DNA of 64,000 bases from Bacillota bacterium (GCA_023441625.1 JAEZOA010000043.1:9986-73985); one strand, 5' to 3'; shown: positions 35,405 through 45,669, counted from the first letter of the stretch. Notes: generated from the letters alone by a model not told the origin. Numbers and translations are program-made.

Positions 35405-36823
35405 CTACATCGACAACGTACCATTCTCTGTAGTAAGGAGCATGAGAACATCTTGCTCCTCTCCTGTAGTTGCATTGATATATACTATAAAATCTCTGCC
35501 TTCTGAGTTACCCTTAAATTCATAACAGTAAATTTCTGTTTTGAAATCAGTTGGTATAATGGCTCTCCCCTCACTAGCTATATTAATTCTTTTGCTAATC
35601 TTTTTACGAGCCTCTGCCATTGTCAATTTAGTAGCTGGTATTTTTCTTTCTTTATGGTTATACAGATATCCTTTAGATTCTATTCCGACTATTTCACCGT
35701 TATCCAGTGCTATCTTTACCTTCACTAAATCAGGGTATACAACTACACCATCCTGAGTATAGGCGTAACAGATAACTGCCGTACCATCTACCTTTTGATA
35801 ATATGTGTCCTTCATATTTTTAAAGCCATTCTTAGCCAAAAAGTCTGATGCAGTTTTTTTTGCCTCATCCATATTTAACTTATCTTTTCCAAAATCTCTA
35901 CTTCGGAGCATCCAATATACCTGCCCACCTTGCTGGGTTACATCAATTTCAGCAGTATCTTTGTCGGTTGAATTTTTAAATATCACCTGAAAGCGATAGG
36001 TCTTTATACTCCCTGCATCATTAGAATCCAGTTTCTTAACATCCTGTACCCTATCTTCTCCCATAAATTTTTTTGCGATTTCCTTTGCCTCATCAGCACT
36101 CACCTTTTTGTCCTTTAATCCCACAGGCTCTGATTTTAACATATGATCAGAATAAGGACCATCATATACAAGGGATGGGTATTCTTGAAAATTTTTATCA
36201 ATGTTTTCAAATTGACTAGACTGAGGATCATTTGTTTTTGCAACACTAACAGTTTTAGATGCTTTAGTTGATGTATCTCCCCAGTTCATTTTTCCTGAAT
36301 TTATCTGATTCTCAATTCCATGTAAATTTTTTTGCAACGACACGGCATAACCATGTAACTGTTTAATGCTTTCATATTCCTTATCACTAAGAGCTGTTCC
36401 TTTTAAGGCTTTAGCGTTTAAAGCATATGCCATGTCTCCTACCTGAGTCAAATAGTTTGAAGTTTTTGAAAGCACAGGTGGTGATATAGGTAGCTGCCCC
36501 ATATTTGTTTGTGCCAAATTTGCCTGTCTCCAGATTTCTTCCAGAATTGTAGAAGTACTTTGGGGAGTAGATGTTACTAAGGACTTTGCCAATAATACTT
36601 CTACATTGTCTACATAGTCCGACAAATCTACAAAGGCTCTGTTATACTGATTATTCATTTGAATCTGAAGAGCAGTCAGCTGCTTATTCTGATTATATCC
36701 CCACCATCCTACTCCAACTAATGCTATAATTGCAATTGTAGCAATAGGAATTGACCATGAGCCTCTTCTTCTATTACTCACACCACCATGGTTATTTATA
36801 TTTTTATATTCGTTTTCCTCCAA
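35405..36823 (-). CDS. ypeB: Germination protein YpeB
   Basis: A 472-aa spore protein needed for the placement and stability of the cortex-lytic enzyme SleB. An N-terminal membrane anchor (about 23-42) follows a polar head. The first half is a helical YpeB-specific region, and the second half has PepSY-type repeats (KVSADEAKEIAKKFMGEDRV, LNMDEAKKTASDFLAKNGF and LTMAEARKKISKRI). It lies 17 nt behind sleB in the conserved sleB-ypeB operon and would be made in the forespore. Confidence 0.95.
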   Translation of the reverse strand: MEENEYKNINNHGGVSNRRRGSWSIPIATIAIIALVGVGWWGYNQNKQLTALQIQMNNQYNRAFVDLSDYVDNVEVLLAKSLVTSTPQSTSTILEEIWRQANLAQTNMGQLPISPPVLSKTSNYLTQVGDMAYALNAKALKGTALSDKEYESIKQLHGYAVSLQKNLHGIENQINSGKMNWGDTSTKASKTVSVAKTNDPQSSQFENIDKNFQEYPSLVYDGPYSDHMLKSEPVGLKDKKVSADEAKEIAKKFMGEDRVQDVKKLDSNDAGSIKTYRFQVIFKNSTDKDTAEIDVTQQGGQVYWMLRSRDFGKDKLNMDEAKKTASDFLAKNGFKNMKDTYYQKVDGTAVICYAYTQDGVVVYPDLVKVKIALDNGEIVGIESKGYLYNHKERKIPATKLTMAEARKKISKRINIASEGRAIIPTDFKTEIYCYEFKGNSEGRDFIVYINATTGEEQDVLMLLTTENGTLSM

Positions 36824-36840
36824 TTAACTCACCTCCATTT

Positions 36841-37536
36841 TTATATTCCAAACCAGTGTTTTCCAATCTTTAGATGAACCTTTCTTGACCATATCCATTT
36901 ACTTGTAGCTGTTGCTGGATTCCAATAATATAAACAGCCTTCCGTTGGATCCCATCCAGCAAGTGCATCACGTGCTGCCTTTACAACTGTTGACTTAGCA
37001 CTAATGGGTACATCGATTTGTCCATCTGTTACAGCAGTAAAAGCCCCTGGTTGATATATAACACCTGCTAAAGTCTTAGGAAACTTTGAATTTTTAACTC
37101 TATTTAAAATCACCGCTCCTACTGCCACCTGCCCTTCAAATGGCTCGCCCCTCGCTTCACCATTAATTACTCTGGCAAGTAATTGCTCATCTGAAACATT
37201 ACTTGACGCAGCATATGCTGTTCCAGTTTCAACGATATGTCCTAACCCCATGGTTAAGAGAGTATTTTCATCAGCAATTCCATTTGCATTTAGTCCATAT
37301 TGCCTCTGGTATCTAAGTACTGATGCAAACGTATCGGTACCAAATATTCCATTAATATTACCCTTATAATACCCCCAATTTTTTAATTCCTGCTGCATAT
37401 CTTTTACTTCTTGTCCTTCATCTCCCATTTTGAGAGAAGATGCTGAACTAACAAAATACATATCATTCTGCCCCATAAATGTTACACTGAAAATTATAAT
37501 CAAACAAAAAGCTACTATTTTAATACACCTTTTCAA
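36841..37536 (-). CDS. sleB: Spore cortex-lytic enzyme SleB
   Basis: A 231-aa secreted lytic transglycosylase that degrades spore cortex during germination. A signal peptide (about 1-30) is followed by a peptidoglycan-binding domain (GDEGQEVKDMQQELKNWGYY to ADENTLLTMG) and the hydrolase_2 catalytic domain with the acid Glu in INGEARGEPFEG and the segment CLYYWNPATATSKW. The start is a TTG 7 nt after AAGGAGG. The partner YpeB is downstream. Confidence 0.95.
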   Translation of the reverse strand: MKRCIKIVAFCLIIIFSVTFMGQNDMYFVSSASSLKMGDEGQEVKDMQQELKNWGYYKGNINGIFGTDTFASVLRYQRQYGLNANGIADENTLLTMGLGHIVETGTAYAASSNVSDEQLLARVINGEARGEPFEGQVAVGAVILNRVKNSKFPKTLAGVIYQPGAFTAVTDGQIDVPISAKSTVVKAARDALAGWDPTEGCLYYWNPATATSKWIWSRKVHLKIGKHWFGI

Positions 37537-37746
37537 TCTTTTACCTCCTTCCGAATCTACTAATATTTTTGCAATGTTATTTTTAGTCTAAATGTGTAAA
37601 AATATTCGTTCTCTAAATTTTTATGTTAGTTTAGTTATTATTTCTATATAACTACTTTATTTATACAGTTTGCGTATTAATTAGTGTAATAATGTTAAAA
37701 ATTTATATTAATTAGAGGAATTAACTTTGGTAAAGTGGAGATTACT

Positions 37747-38859
37747 ATGAAGGTTTTAGTACTGTATGTATCTATTGGTGCCGGACATATGAAGGCTGCG
37801 CATGCACTAAAAGAATCAATTGAAAAGAAGTTTAATGATTGGACAGTTGATGTATTAGACACTTTAAAATATATAAATCCCATTATTGATAAAGTAGTAG
37901 TTAGCAGCTATCTAAGCAGTCTAAAAAAGAGCCCTCGGCTTTATAAAATGCTTTATACTGCCTCAGGTACAGGTACGGGCATTTATGATATAAGTAAGGT
38001 TTTAAATAGTCTGTTAGCTCATCGACTAAAGGGCATAATTAATGATTATGAGCCATCAGTAATTGTATGTACTCATCCTTTTCCAATGCAAATGATATCC
38101 TCCCTAAAGGAAAAAAATTGTATAAGTATACCATCAGTAGCTATATTGACAGATTATGTAGTTCATTCACTATGGCTGGACAATGGAATGGATGCTTTTA
38201 TTGTTGCAAATGAAATAATGAAAGTGGAAATGATTAATCGTGGAATCCCTAGTAATATAATATTCCCCTATGGGATCCCTGTATCACCAAAATTCCTTAC
38301 CAAAGTAGATAAAACAACCCTGCTGAGTGAGTTGGGCTTGAATAATAAATTTACAGTTTTAGTTATGGGAGGTGGAATGGGTTTTGGCAATATAGATAAA
38401 ACCATAACATCGCTTCTTGATTGTGAAATAGACTTACAAATAATTGCGGTCACTGGTACAAATAAAAAACTAAAGTCTCAGCTAGAGGAGTCTGCAAATA
38501 AATTTAGCAAGAAATTATTAATATTGAGCTATACTGATAGAATTAATGAATTCATGGATATTTCAGACCTATTAATAACAAAGCCAGGAGGAATGACAGT
38601 ATCGGAAGCCCTTGTAAAGGGCTTACCCATTTTTATAATTTCACCCATACCAGGACAGGAAGAGGGTAATGCCAGCTTTCTAATTGGAAATGGGGCAGCA
38701 AATATAATAGATAATTCAAGTCAGCTTGTTCAGGTACTATCTGAAATTACAAACAACCCCTCAACCCTAAGTACAATGAGCCAAAACTCAAAATTTTTAG
38801 GGAAACCAAACTCAGCAGACGACATAGCAGAATTACTAGACAAGCTAGTCTCCAACTAA
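37747..38859 (+). CDS. MGDG-synthase-type glycosyltransferase (processive diacylglycerol glucosyltransferase-like)
   Basis: A 370-aa GT28-type enzyme. It begins with VLYVSIGAGHMKAAHAL, the acceptor-lipid motif of MGDG synthases and UgtP, and has the donor-binding C-terminal segment DLLITKPGGMTVSEAL followed by PGQEEGNA. It probably adds sugar from a UDP-sugar to diacylglycerol at the membrane face. ATG 37747 is preferred, with a GTGGAG site 6 nt upstream; a GTG four codons earlier overlaps that site. It ends by overlapping the convergent NlpC-like gene by 4 nt. Confidence 0.88.
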   Translation: MKVLVLYVSIGAGHMKAAHALKESIEKKFNDWTVDVLDTLKYINPIIDKVVVSSYLSSLKKSPRLYKMLYTASGTGTGIYDISKVLNSLLAHRLKGIINDYEPSVIVCTHPFPMQMISSLKEKNCISIPSVAILTDYVVHSLWLDNGMDAFIVANEIMKVEMINRGIPSNIIFPYGIPVSPKFLTKVDKTTLLSELGLNNKFTVLVMGGGMGFGNIDKTITSLLDCEIDLQIIAVTGTNKKLKSQLEESANKFSKKLLILSYTDRINEFMDISDLLITKPGGMTVSEALVKGLPIFIISPIPGQEEGNASFLIGNGAANIIDNSSQLVQVLSEITNNPSTLSTMSQNSKFLGKPNSADDIAELLDKLVSN

Positions 38860-39788
38860 AATATCCGCCGAATATCACACACTCTATCCTTAAAATAGCT
38901 ATCCTCTAATGATTCTGTAATTACTCCCTTTGATGTACTTGAGTGTACAAATTTATTATCACCAACATATACCCCCACATCATAAACATCTTCTTTTAAG
39001 CTATCTGTGCTAAAAAAAATCAAGTCACCCATCTGTATGTTTTTCTCTTCATGGATAGCTGTTCCAATATTTCTCATTTGACTAAGATTTCTTGGAACAT
39101 CAATTCCATTGATTTTACTGCTGATGTATACAAGTCCAGCGGAATCTATTCCCCATCTGCTCATTCCACCCATAATAAATATTGTTCCATCGAATTTCTT
39201 TATTGTCTGAACAAAATCATTGCCGGTTGTTTTTGGTATAATATTGTTACTTATTGGTATTGCAATTACTCCACCTTCATCTATCCAGCCTGTTTTATTT
39301 TCAGGCATCAAAATATTGTAGCCTGTTTTTGTCTTACCATATGAATACAGTTCGGTTCCCAACACTATTTTCTTGTATTTCACCTTATTATTGGATCCGG
39401 AATATACATCTGTAATTTTTGCAGTTACAATTATTTTATTATTAATAGAACCATCTGTAACACCTTCAGTATTCCTGCTTACGTACTTACTTTTTACCCA
39501 ACCTGAAAAGCCATCTAATAGCACTATATTCATCCATGAGTTTTCTTCTTTTGAGATCTTTACCACTTGGTTAAAAAGCACTTGAGTGGTTCTTGTGCTG
39601 AGAATATCCGGCTCATCATACACGTCTACTACAGACTCTGTTATCACTGCAGCATTTTCAGGAGTTATCCTGCTTAGGAGTTGTTCATTTGAAGTAACAG
39701 GAATATCCCTTTTCCCACAGCCACCTAAAATAAAAACAAATGCCATTATTAGAGCTACTGCTCTCGTAATTAAATGTCTCTTTTTCAT
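38856..39788 (-). CDS. Lipoprotein with SH3 domains and NlpC/P60-like domain lacking the catalytic Cys
   Basis: A 310-aa lipoprotein whose signal ends in ILGGC (Cys 24). Two bacterial SH3-like regions (about 50-110 and 115-175) precede an NlpC/P60 fold (about 190-310). In active enzymes the nucleophile lies in a D-C-S/A-G motif; here the matching sequence is GIDSAGLVY, with Ser (codon TCC) in place of Cys. The His region KFVHSSTSKGV and GDLIFF are kept. The protein is therefore likely a binding or regulatory pseudo-enzyme, unless Ser can act. It is the last gene of a long minus-strand run. Confidence 0.85.
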   Translation of the reverse strand: MKKRHLITRAVALIMAFVFILGGCGKRDIPVTSNEQLLSRITPENAAVITESVVDVYDEPDILSTRTTQVLFNQVVKISKEENSWMNIVLLDGFSGWVKSKYVSRNTEGVTDGSINNKIIVTAKITDVYSGSNNKVKYKKIVLGTELYSYGKTKTGYNILMPENKTGWIDEGGVIAIPISNNIIPKTTGNDFVQTIKKFDGTIFIMGGMSRWGIDSAGLVYISSKINGIDVPRNLSQMRNIGTAIHEEKNIQMGDLIFFSTDSLKEDVYDVGVYVGDNKFVHSSTSKGVITESLEDSYFKDRVCDIRRIF

Positions 39789-39842
39789 ACCTTCCTCTAT
39801 CTCATATACCTTAATATGTTATAATATATTTCTAAATTTGAC

Positions 39843-41972
39843 TTATGTCAATGAACAGATTTTACAAGGGTATTGACTACTAATTAAATCAACCTCTCTC
39901 TTCTTGCAGGTAAAAATTATAACTTGCTGTTTTTTGCTGATATTATAAATATAGCTAAGGGCATTTTCTGTTCTTTCATCATCATATTGTGCAAAGGGTT
40001 CATCCATAATAAATGGAAGACCTTCATTAATTCTTAGTACTGTCTCGGAAATTGCCATCCTAAGTGCCAGATACAGTTGGTCTATTGTACCATTACTTAG
40101 TACAGACACAGGAATAACCATTTGGGTTTGAGGCTCACTTATCATTATGCTTAAATTATCTCCAGCCCTTATATCATTGTATTTCTGCGCTGTTAATCCT
40201 TTAAATGTATCTTTGAATACTTTATTCATAACTGGAATGTACTTTTTCTGCACAGCATTTGTTGCCTCTTCAAGAGTTTGTATTGCAATACTTAAAGCCT
40301 CTCCTCTTTGTTCAAGGCTCTCCTTTTGCTGTGTTAAACTTACAATTTCATCGTCAATTGATTCATCTCTTTTAATATTCTCACTATTTTTAATATCAGC
40401 TTCTACTGTGGCATTTTCAAGTTTCTTTTGCTGAAGCTCTGAGGTCAAGTACTCTTTTATTTCAGTAATTTTTATACATTGACTCTCACTTATACTCTCT
40501 AATACACTATCATATAGTTCCTTCTCAGTTTGGTTTAAATCCTGCCCAGTTGATTCCCTTAGTGCAAAAATCAATTCAGACACTCTATCTATATCCTTCT
40601 CTAAAGCGACTACATCTTCCTGTTTAAAATTATTATGATTTTGCAACCTTTTAACCAGCTGTTCATATTGATTTTTTTCGTTAGTAAATCTCTCATTCAA
40701 GCTAACCCTTTGCTGATTGAGTATTTGTTCAATTCTTTTTAAATTATCAAGCTCATTTCTGACATTTTTACTTTGCTCAATATACGTGCTTAGCTCATCT
40801 TCTAAAACTTCTAACGTTTTACTACTTCTTAACCAAAGAATAACAAAAATTATTATTGCGATCACAGGGATAGCCGTAATCCATATCTCCAAAACATTAA
40901 AAACTAAGGCCCCACTACCAATTCCTAATAAAGCTATAAGGGCTATAATACTGGAAATATTCCAAGCCTTCATCCGTGCCCTTTGCTTCTGAAGCTTATC
41001 TTGTATAACATGATAGTTCTTTGTATGCAAATTTATAGTCTCTGCCCCAGCAGCTTCTTGCTTACAGTCTAAAATAGCCAATTGCTTAGAATTATTATCT
41101 ATATTCTGCTCTAGTAGTTCCTTATCCTTTGACAAAGTATTTATATCTTTTTTCGCTTGCTTAATTCTCTCATTTAAAAAATCTATTTCATCTTGCTTTT
41201 CATTTTGAAGCTTTATCTTCCTCTTAAGTCCGCACAACTCTAATAGGCTTGCAAAAAGTTTCTCTTTTACTGCAAGCTTGCTTATCTGTATTGCTAGTTC
41301 TTTTTGCTTTTCTCTTGACTCAATAAGGCTTTTATTTTCTTCCTGCATTTTAGTTTTAAGTAGACTTAATTCTCCAAGTCTTTTATTAATAAGGTCGAGG
41401 GGTCTAGTATAGCTTCTGTCCGTTCCAACCTGCTGCTTTAAAGCCTCCTTCAAAGCTGCATTTGCATTTTTAAAGGAAATATCCTCCCACCCGCTTTGTC
41501 TAATATTTGATATTCTATCTAACAAATCCTTTGATGCAGAATTATCTATTCTTGTTCCCATCTGTTTTATATAAACAGTTCTTTCAAAAAGGCTTTCATT
41601 GAGTCCCAGCAGCCTATCTGCAATACCATCTTCACCTTTTATATTTACAAAATCACCTGTAATATCATTGAAAGCTCCATCAAAAAGCTTAACAATGCCA
41701 TTTTCAAAATCCCGATCTATTCTATATTCTCTGCCATTATCAAGTTCAAAGTTAAGATATCCTCCAAAGGGTGCCTTATTCCATGGTTTATACTGTTTTG
41801 TTTCAGATGCCCTTCCACCCTTCAAACCATATAGCATGGCCTTGATAAACGCCATAAGAGTTGATTTTCCACTCTCATTATGCCCATATATCACATTCAA
41901 GCCATTTGAAAGAGTTTCATCAAAAGTTTCAATTTTTCCAAATCCCCTCACATAGAGCCTATTAATTTTCAA
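39843..41972 (-). CDS. yhaN: YhaN-like SMC/Rad50-type ATPase
   Basis: A 709-aa ATPase with Walker A YGHNESGKST near residue 37, long coiled coils, two adjacent membrane helices in the middle (about 335-380), and a C-terminal half with LSNGTIDQLYLALRMAISE and Walker B FIMDEPFAQYD. The membrane hairpin separates it from SbcC and matches the YhaN type, which pairs with a YhaO nuclease. TTG 41972 is preferred because GGAGG lies 5 nt before it; ATG 41984 overlaps that site. It follows the yhaO-like gene by 65 nt. Confidence 0.88.
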   Translation of the reverse strand: MKINRLYVRGFGKIETFDETLSNGLNVIYGHNESGKSTLMAFIKAMLYGLKGGRASETKQYKPWNKAPFGGYLNFELDNGREYRIDRDFENGIVKLFDGAFNDITGDFVNIKGEDGIADRLLGLNESLFERTVYIKQMGTRIDNSASKDLLDRISNIRQSGWEDISFKNANAALKEALKQQVGTDRSYTRPLDLINKRLGELSLLKTKMQEENKSLIESREKQKELAIQISKLAVKEKLFASLLELCGLKRKIKLQNEKQDEIDFLNERIKQAKKDINTLSKDKELLEQNIDNNSKQLAILDCKQEAAGAETINLHTKNYHVIQDKLQKQRARMKAWNISSIIALIALLGIGSGALVFNVLEIWITAIPVIAIIIFVILWLRSSKTLEVLEDELSTYIEQSKNVRNELDNLKRIEQILNQQRVSLNERFTNEKNQYEQLVKRLQNHNNFKQEDVVALEKDIDRVSELIFALRESTGQDLNQTEKELYDSVLESISESQCIKITEIKEYLTSELQQKKLENATVEADIKNSENIKRDESIDDEIVSLTQQKESLEQRGEALSIAIQTLEEATNAVQKKYIPVMNKVFKDTFKGLTAQKYNDIRAGDNLSIMISEPQTQMVIPVSVLSNGTIDQLYLALRMAISETVLRINEGLPFIMDEPFAQYDDERTENALSYIYNISKKQQVIIFTCKKREVDLISSQYPCKICSLT

Positions 41973-42037
41973 TTTAACCTCCATTATATGTAGAAACTAC
42001 AAAGTTACGAAAATTCTAGCCTTCTCCAATAGTTATT

Positions 42038-43171
42038 CTAATCCACACTCCCGTTTTCTAAAGCCTGAAGTCCATATTGCATAGCCATAAATAATGTCTC
42101 TCTTTGCTTATCTGAACTTTCAGAATCTATCATATCCATAATTCTACGGACAAATTCACCCCTGACCCCAGGGTCTTCCAGATACTCATCATAATTAAAC
42201 TCAATTGATGTATGGTTTTTTATTTTTATAAAGAAGCAACTCTTATTAAATGCATCTAATATATTTTTAACTTCTAGATTATATTCCTTTGGAATGAACC
42301 CCTTTAATGTAATACTATATAAATCTGTAGACAATAGCTTTATTTGTCCATTTATTCTGTTAATAACCTCTTTATCGCTATTACAATCATTTATATTTAC
42401 ATCCAGCTTATGATAATGTCTTGTAGCAGAAGTGACATATTCAACTTCAACACCTTTTTTATTATCATTTAATTGAATTAATCGGCCTTGAATAAAGCCA
42501 TGAATACCCTCTTCATCAAACCCAAGAGGTTCGGGACTTCCAGGATTAATCATTACTGTACTCTCTGACTGAAGCCTCAAGTAGCAATGCATATGTCCTA
42601 AAGCAACATAATCCATGCCCAAGCTAAAAATCTCTTTTGATGTAATGGGGTTGTAGTTATCTTCTTCAAAGGGCATATCTACAGTTCCGTGAAAGAGCAA
42701 TATGTTAAAACACTGACTGGAAATATTTTTATTGAGAATAATGGAATAATCTCTGGAAACCTCTCCTTTTACTCCCATATTATAAATACAGGTATTATAT
42801 TTTTCTAAATATAATACCTGCTCAGAATCCTTAAGAATATGTACATTAGTACTCCATTGAGTCTTTTTATAGTAAGAGTTTTCTTTTAATGGGTCATGAT
42901 TTCCTGAACAAATAATAATTTCTGTTTTGTACAGCTCTGAAAATAGGTTCTTAGCAGTCAATATCGTCGAACCCTTAACCCCATTATCTTCAAAGAAATC
43001 TCCGCTTATGATTAATAAATCCACATTCTGAGTCAGAACCTTTTCAACTATTCTTCTAAGACAATTTTCAAGCTCATTTCTTCTGATATCAGCCTTTTGT
43101 ACATCCCCAAGCGATGAAAAAGGAGCATCAAGATGTAAATCAGCCATATGTATAAATGATACCTGTTTCAC
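42038..43171 (-). CDS. yhaO: YhaO-like metallophosphoesterase nuclease
   Basis: A 377-aa calcineurin-type exonuclease. It has D and H in HMADLHLDAPF, then ISGDFFE, CSGNHDP, LLFHGTVD and LGHMHCY, the full two-metal set. It resembles SbcD/Mre11 but belongs with the YhaN partner next to it. GTG 43171 is chosen because GGGAGG lies about 5 nt upstream; an overlapping ATG is out of frame. The pair probably acts in DNA repair, perhaps at the membrane through YhaN. Confidence 0.9.
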   Translation of the reverse strand: MKQVSFIHMADLHLDAPFSSLGDVQKADIRRNELENCLRRIVEKVLTQNVDLLIISGDFFEDNGVKGSTILTAKNLFSELYKTEIIICSGNHDPLKENSYYKKTQWSTNVHILKDSEQVLYLEKYNTCIYNMGVKGEVSRDYSIILNKNISSQCFNILLFHGTVDMPFEEDNYNPITSKEIFSLGMDYVALGHMHCYLRLQSESTVMINPGSPEPLGFDEEGIHGFIQGRLIQLNDNKKGVEVEYVTSATRHYHKLDVNINDCNSDKEVINRINGQIKLLSTDLYSITLKGFIPKEYNLEVKNILDAFNKSCFFIKIKNHTSIEFNYDEYLEDPGVRGEFVRRIMDMIDSESSDKQRETLFMAMQYGLQALENGSVD

Positions 43172-43265
43172 ATAGAACCTCCCTATCATTAAAATCATCC
43201 CAAAAATCAAGGAAAAACTTTTCATTATAAATATTTCTTATTAAACTAACTCGTAATTATTAGTA

Positions 43266-43658
43266 TTATTCCTTCTCAACTGATATGGCCACATATGCAA
43301 CAGCATACTCCTTACAATGGGAGAGTGAAATGGATATTCCAGATGCATCTAGGGTCTCATAGTAGTCCTTAGCTCTTCCATGTAGTTTTACATAAGGCTT
43401 ACCCAAATCATCATTTAGAATCTCTATTTCATTAAAGAATGCATGTTCCCCTATTCCAGTACCAAACGCTTTGGAAACAGCCTCTTTACCAGCAAACCTA
43501 GCTGCATAGCTCTGATACTTTGCTGCATTTTTACTCTCACAATATTTTATTTCATTAGGCGTAAATACCCTTTCTGAAAAACGTCCATTAACATCGTTCT
43601 CAATAGACGACCTTAATCTATCAATCTCTATTATATCTGTTCCTAACATTAATTCCAC
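43266..43658 (-). CDS. acpS: Holo-[acyl-carrier-protein] synthase
   Basis: A 130-aa enzyme that moves 4'-phosphopantetheine from CoA to acyl carrier protein for fatty acid synthesis. It has the metal-binding GTDIIEIDRL and the catalytic segment RFAGKEAVSKAFGTGI, then ISLSHCKEYAVAYV. GTG 43658 behind an AGGTGG site is preferred; ATG 43649 is an alternative. It lies 25 nt after the GAF protein gene and is likely co-transcribed with its neighbours. Confidence 0.95.
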   Translation of the reverse strand: MELMLGTDIIEIDRLRSSIENDVNGRFSERVFTPNEIKYCESKNAAKYQSYAARFAGKEAVSKAFGTGIGEHAFFNEIEILNDDLGKPYVKLHGRAKDYYETLDASGISISLSHCKEYAVAYVAISVEKE

Positions 43659-43683
43659 AACTGCACACCACCTAATTCTTACT

Positions 43684-45624
43684 CTATCTATAAATTTCAA
43701 AAAATTCAGCAAAATTTTTAAAATCAGTACCCAAAGTCATTTTTTTAATTCTTAAGTTATTAACTTTTGTACAACTTTTTATTTTTGCTTCTAAATCTTC
43801 ATCTTCATCATTTTCAATAATAAAAATATTATTGTATGAAAATGGATAAACTTTTCTAAAATTTTCCTTGAGGCTGTCAATAACAGAATTTCCTTTAAAT
43901 AAGAATTCCCTATCATCCTGAATTTGTAATACGGATAAGTTTATCTCATAATCTAAGGCAGCCTTTACTTCATCCTTCAAATCCTTCTTAAATAGCTCTA
44001 TAAAATTTGGCAACATAAATCTCTGTTGCATCTGAATTATCAAAAGATTATTTAGCACTGGAGCAATATTCCCTGCTGCAGTGTCAATAATAAGCATGTT
44101 CTCTTCATTGTCAAGCTGCAAGTCCTTATACTTAAAAATAATTATAGCACCTAGTAAATCTATTTCCATCATATCAATATATACAGGAATTATTAATATA
44201 CCCTGAACATCGCCTATTATGTCAGCGTACTCATCTCCTATGTATTGAGCGATATTGGCCTGCCCCATTGCATAAACACAATCTCCTTCAAAGGTTCTTC
44301 TCCAATTCTCATTCGGAGTTATGGTTTTATTTCTGCACTGGTCAATGTTAATTGTAGTTGAAAATTCAAATTCATCTGTCTCTTTTTTGTAGAGGCAAAA
44401 GGCACCTTTTTCTACATTAAATGAAACCTGTAATGTCTTAGTCGCCATCTCAAGCAATGTTTCTGTTCTAAGAGAACTGCTAATATTTCTTGTGAGATAA
44501 TTCAAAGAAATTAGCTTGTCTAGCTTTTTCTGAATTAATGCTTTTTGTTCATTTACCACTTCAAATAACTTTGCATTACTAAGTGCTGTATATGTAGATG
44601 CTGCCAGGCTCTCTATAAGTTCAAAAATACCCTCACTATACTCGCTATCTGTCACTGTTTCACTTAATGTAACAAAGCCAAGAATCTGAACATTTTTAAG
44701 TATTAAAACAACATATTTTGCCTCTAGCTTTTCAAGCTGAGCATTAGCTAGAATACTATCTTCTTCAAATAAGCTATTAAAATATATACAATCCTCCTCA
44801 TTTGTAAGATCAATTATAACCTTATTTGGATTTATTGTATTAGTTCCTTTTAGCATAAGCCTAATATTAACATCCTTAGTCTTGTAAAACACATCTTTAA
44901 AGCTCTTTAATACGTATCTATCGTATCTTTCATCATAAAGCACAAAGCCTGTAATTTTACTGCGAGTGAGCTCAGAGAATACATCAACAGATATATTGTA
45001 TAGTGCATCCATTCTTAGATCACCAAGCAATACCTTTGAGGATTGATTAATGGCAAATAAATTAAATATCTTTTCATCTAACTCGGTATTTACCTTCTCT
45101 AATCTCTCATATTTGCTGTAATCCTCTAAAGCATTATTAATAAGCCTCATAAGGGCTTCAGAAATTATAAAATCATCTTCTCCAAAATTTTTGTTATGGA
45201 ATAAAATAAAGCCATAAAGATTACCTTCAATTATTAGCGGTACTATAGCATTTATTTCAAGTTCATCAATAAAGCCTTCTTCAAAAAATTTGAGTATTTT
45301 TTCTTTTTCATAAAGTATACTTCCATAAAATTTAGCAAGGTTATTTAGTTTAGTAGCACCTTCAATTTTTCCTAGCGGTTTAGCAAAACCTTTAACCTTT
45401 TTTACAACATAATTATTGTTTTCAAGAACATATATTACTGACTTATCAACAAGCAATAATTCATTTATAAAATCAAATGCCGCCTCAATTATTTGCTCAA
45501 ACACCAGCTTCTGCGAGAAAAAATCAATAGCCTGTACTAAACCTGTATAACGGTAAATCTTAGCAGAAAGGACCTCATCCTTCTTCTCATCCTCTATTCT
45601 TTTTAAAATAGAATCATATTTCAT
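43684..45624 (-). CDS. Multi-GAF-domain protein of unknown function
   Basis: A 646-aa soluble protein built of three GAF-like modules (about 30-170, 190-350 and 370-540), separated by helical linkers (for example ALEDYSKYERLEKVNTELDE and LFEVVNEQKALIQKKLDKL). The C-terminal part of about 100 residues is unassigned and acidic. No kinase, HD-GYP, GGDEF or HTH output domain is seen. It could bind a small ligand or join in a membrane-stress complex with the FapA-like and PspA genes before it. An RBS GGGGGG lies 9 nt before the ATG. Confidence 0.7.
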   Translation of the reverse strand: MKYDSILKRIEDEKKDEVLSAKIYRYTGLVQAIDFFSQKLVFEQIIEAAFDFINELLLVDKSVIYVLENNNYVVKKVKGFAKPLGKIEGATKLNNLAKFYGSILYEKEKILKFFEEGFIDELEINAIVPLIIEGNLYGFILFHNKNFGEDDFIISEALMRLINNALEDYSKYERLEKVNTELDEKIFNLFAINQSSKVLLGDLRMDALYNISVDVFSELTRSKITGFVLYDERYDRYVLKSFKDVFYKTKDVNIRLMLKGTNTINPNKVIIDLTNEEDCIYFNSLFEEDSILANAQLEKLEAKYVVLILKNVQILGFVTLSETVTDSEYSEGIFELIESLAASTYTALSNAKLFEVVNEQKALIQKKLDKLISLNYLTRNISSSLRTETLLEMATKTLQVSFNVEKGAFCLYKKETDEFEFSTTINIDQCRNKTITPNENWRRTFEGDCVYAMGQANIAQYIGDEYADIIGDVQGILIIPVYIDMMEIDLLGAIIIFKYKDLQLDNEENMLIIDTAAGNIAPVLNNLLIIQMQQRFMLPNFIELFKKDLKDEVKAALDYEINLSVLQIQDDREFLFKGNSVIDSLKENFRKVYPFSYNNIFIIENDEDEDLEAKIKSCTKVNNLRIKKMTLGTDFKNFAEFFEIYR

Positions 45625-45669
45625 ACTCGTTACCCCCCAAAAGTCATGTGAAATTTTCTAAAACATTTA

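Noticed and set aside
37537..37640. A sigma-G promoter for sleB
   Set aside because: A GAATA followed by an A-rich box at 18 nt exists, but the minus 10 match is too poor to report as a site.
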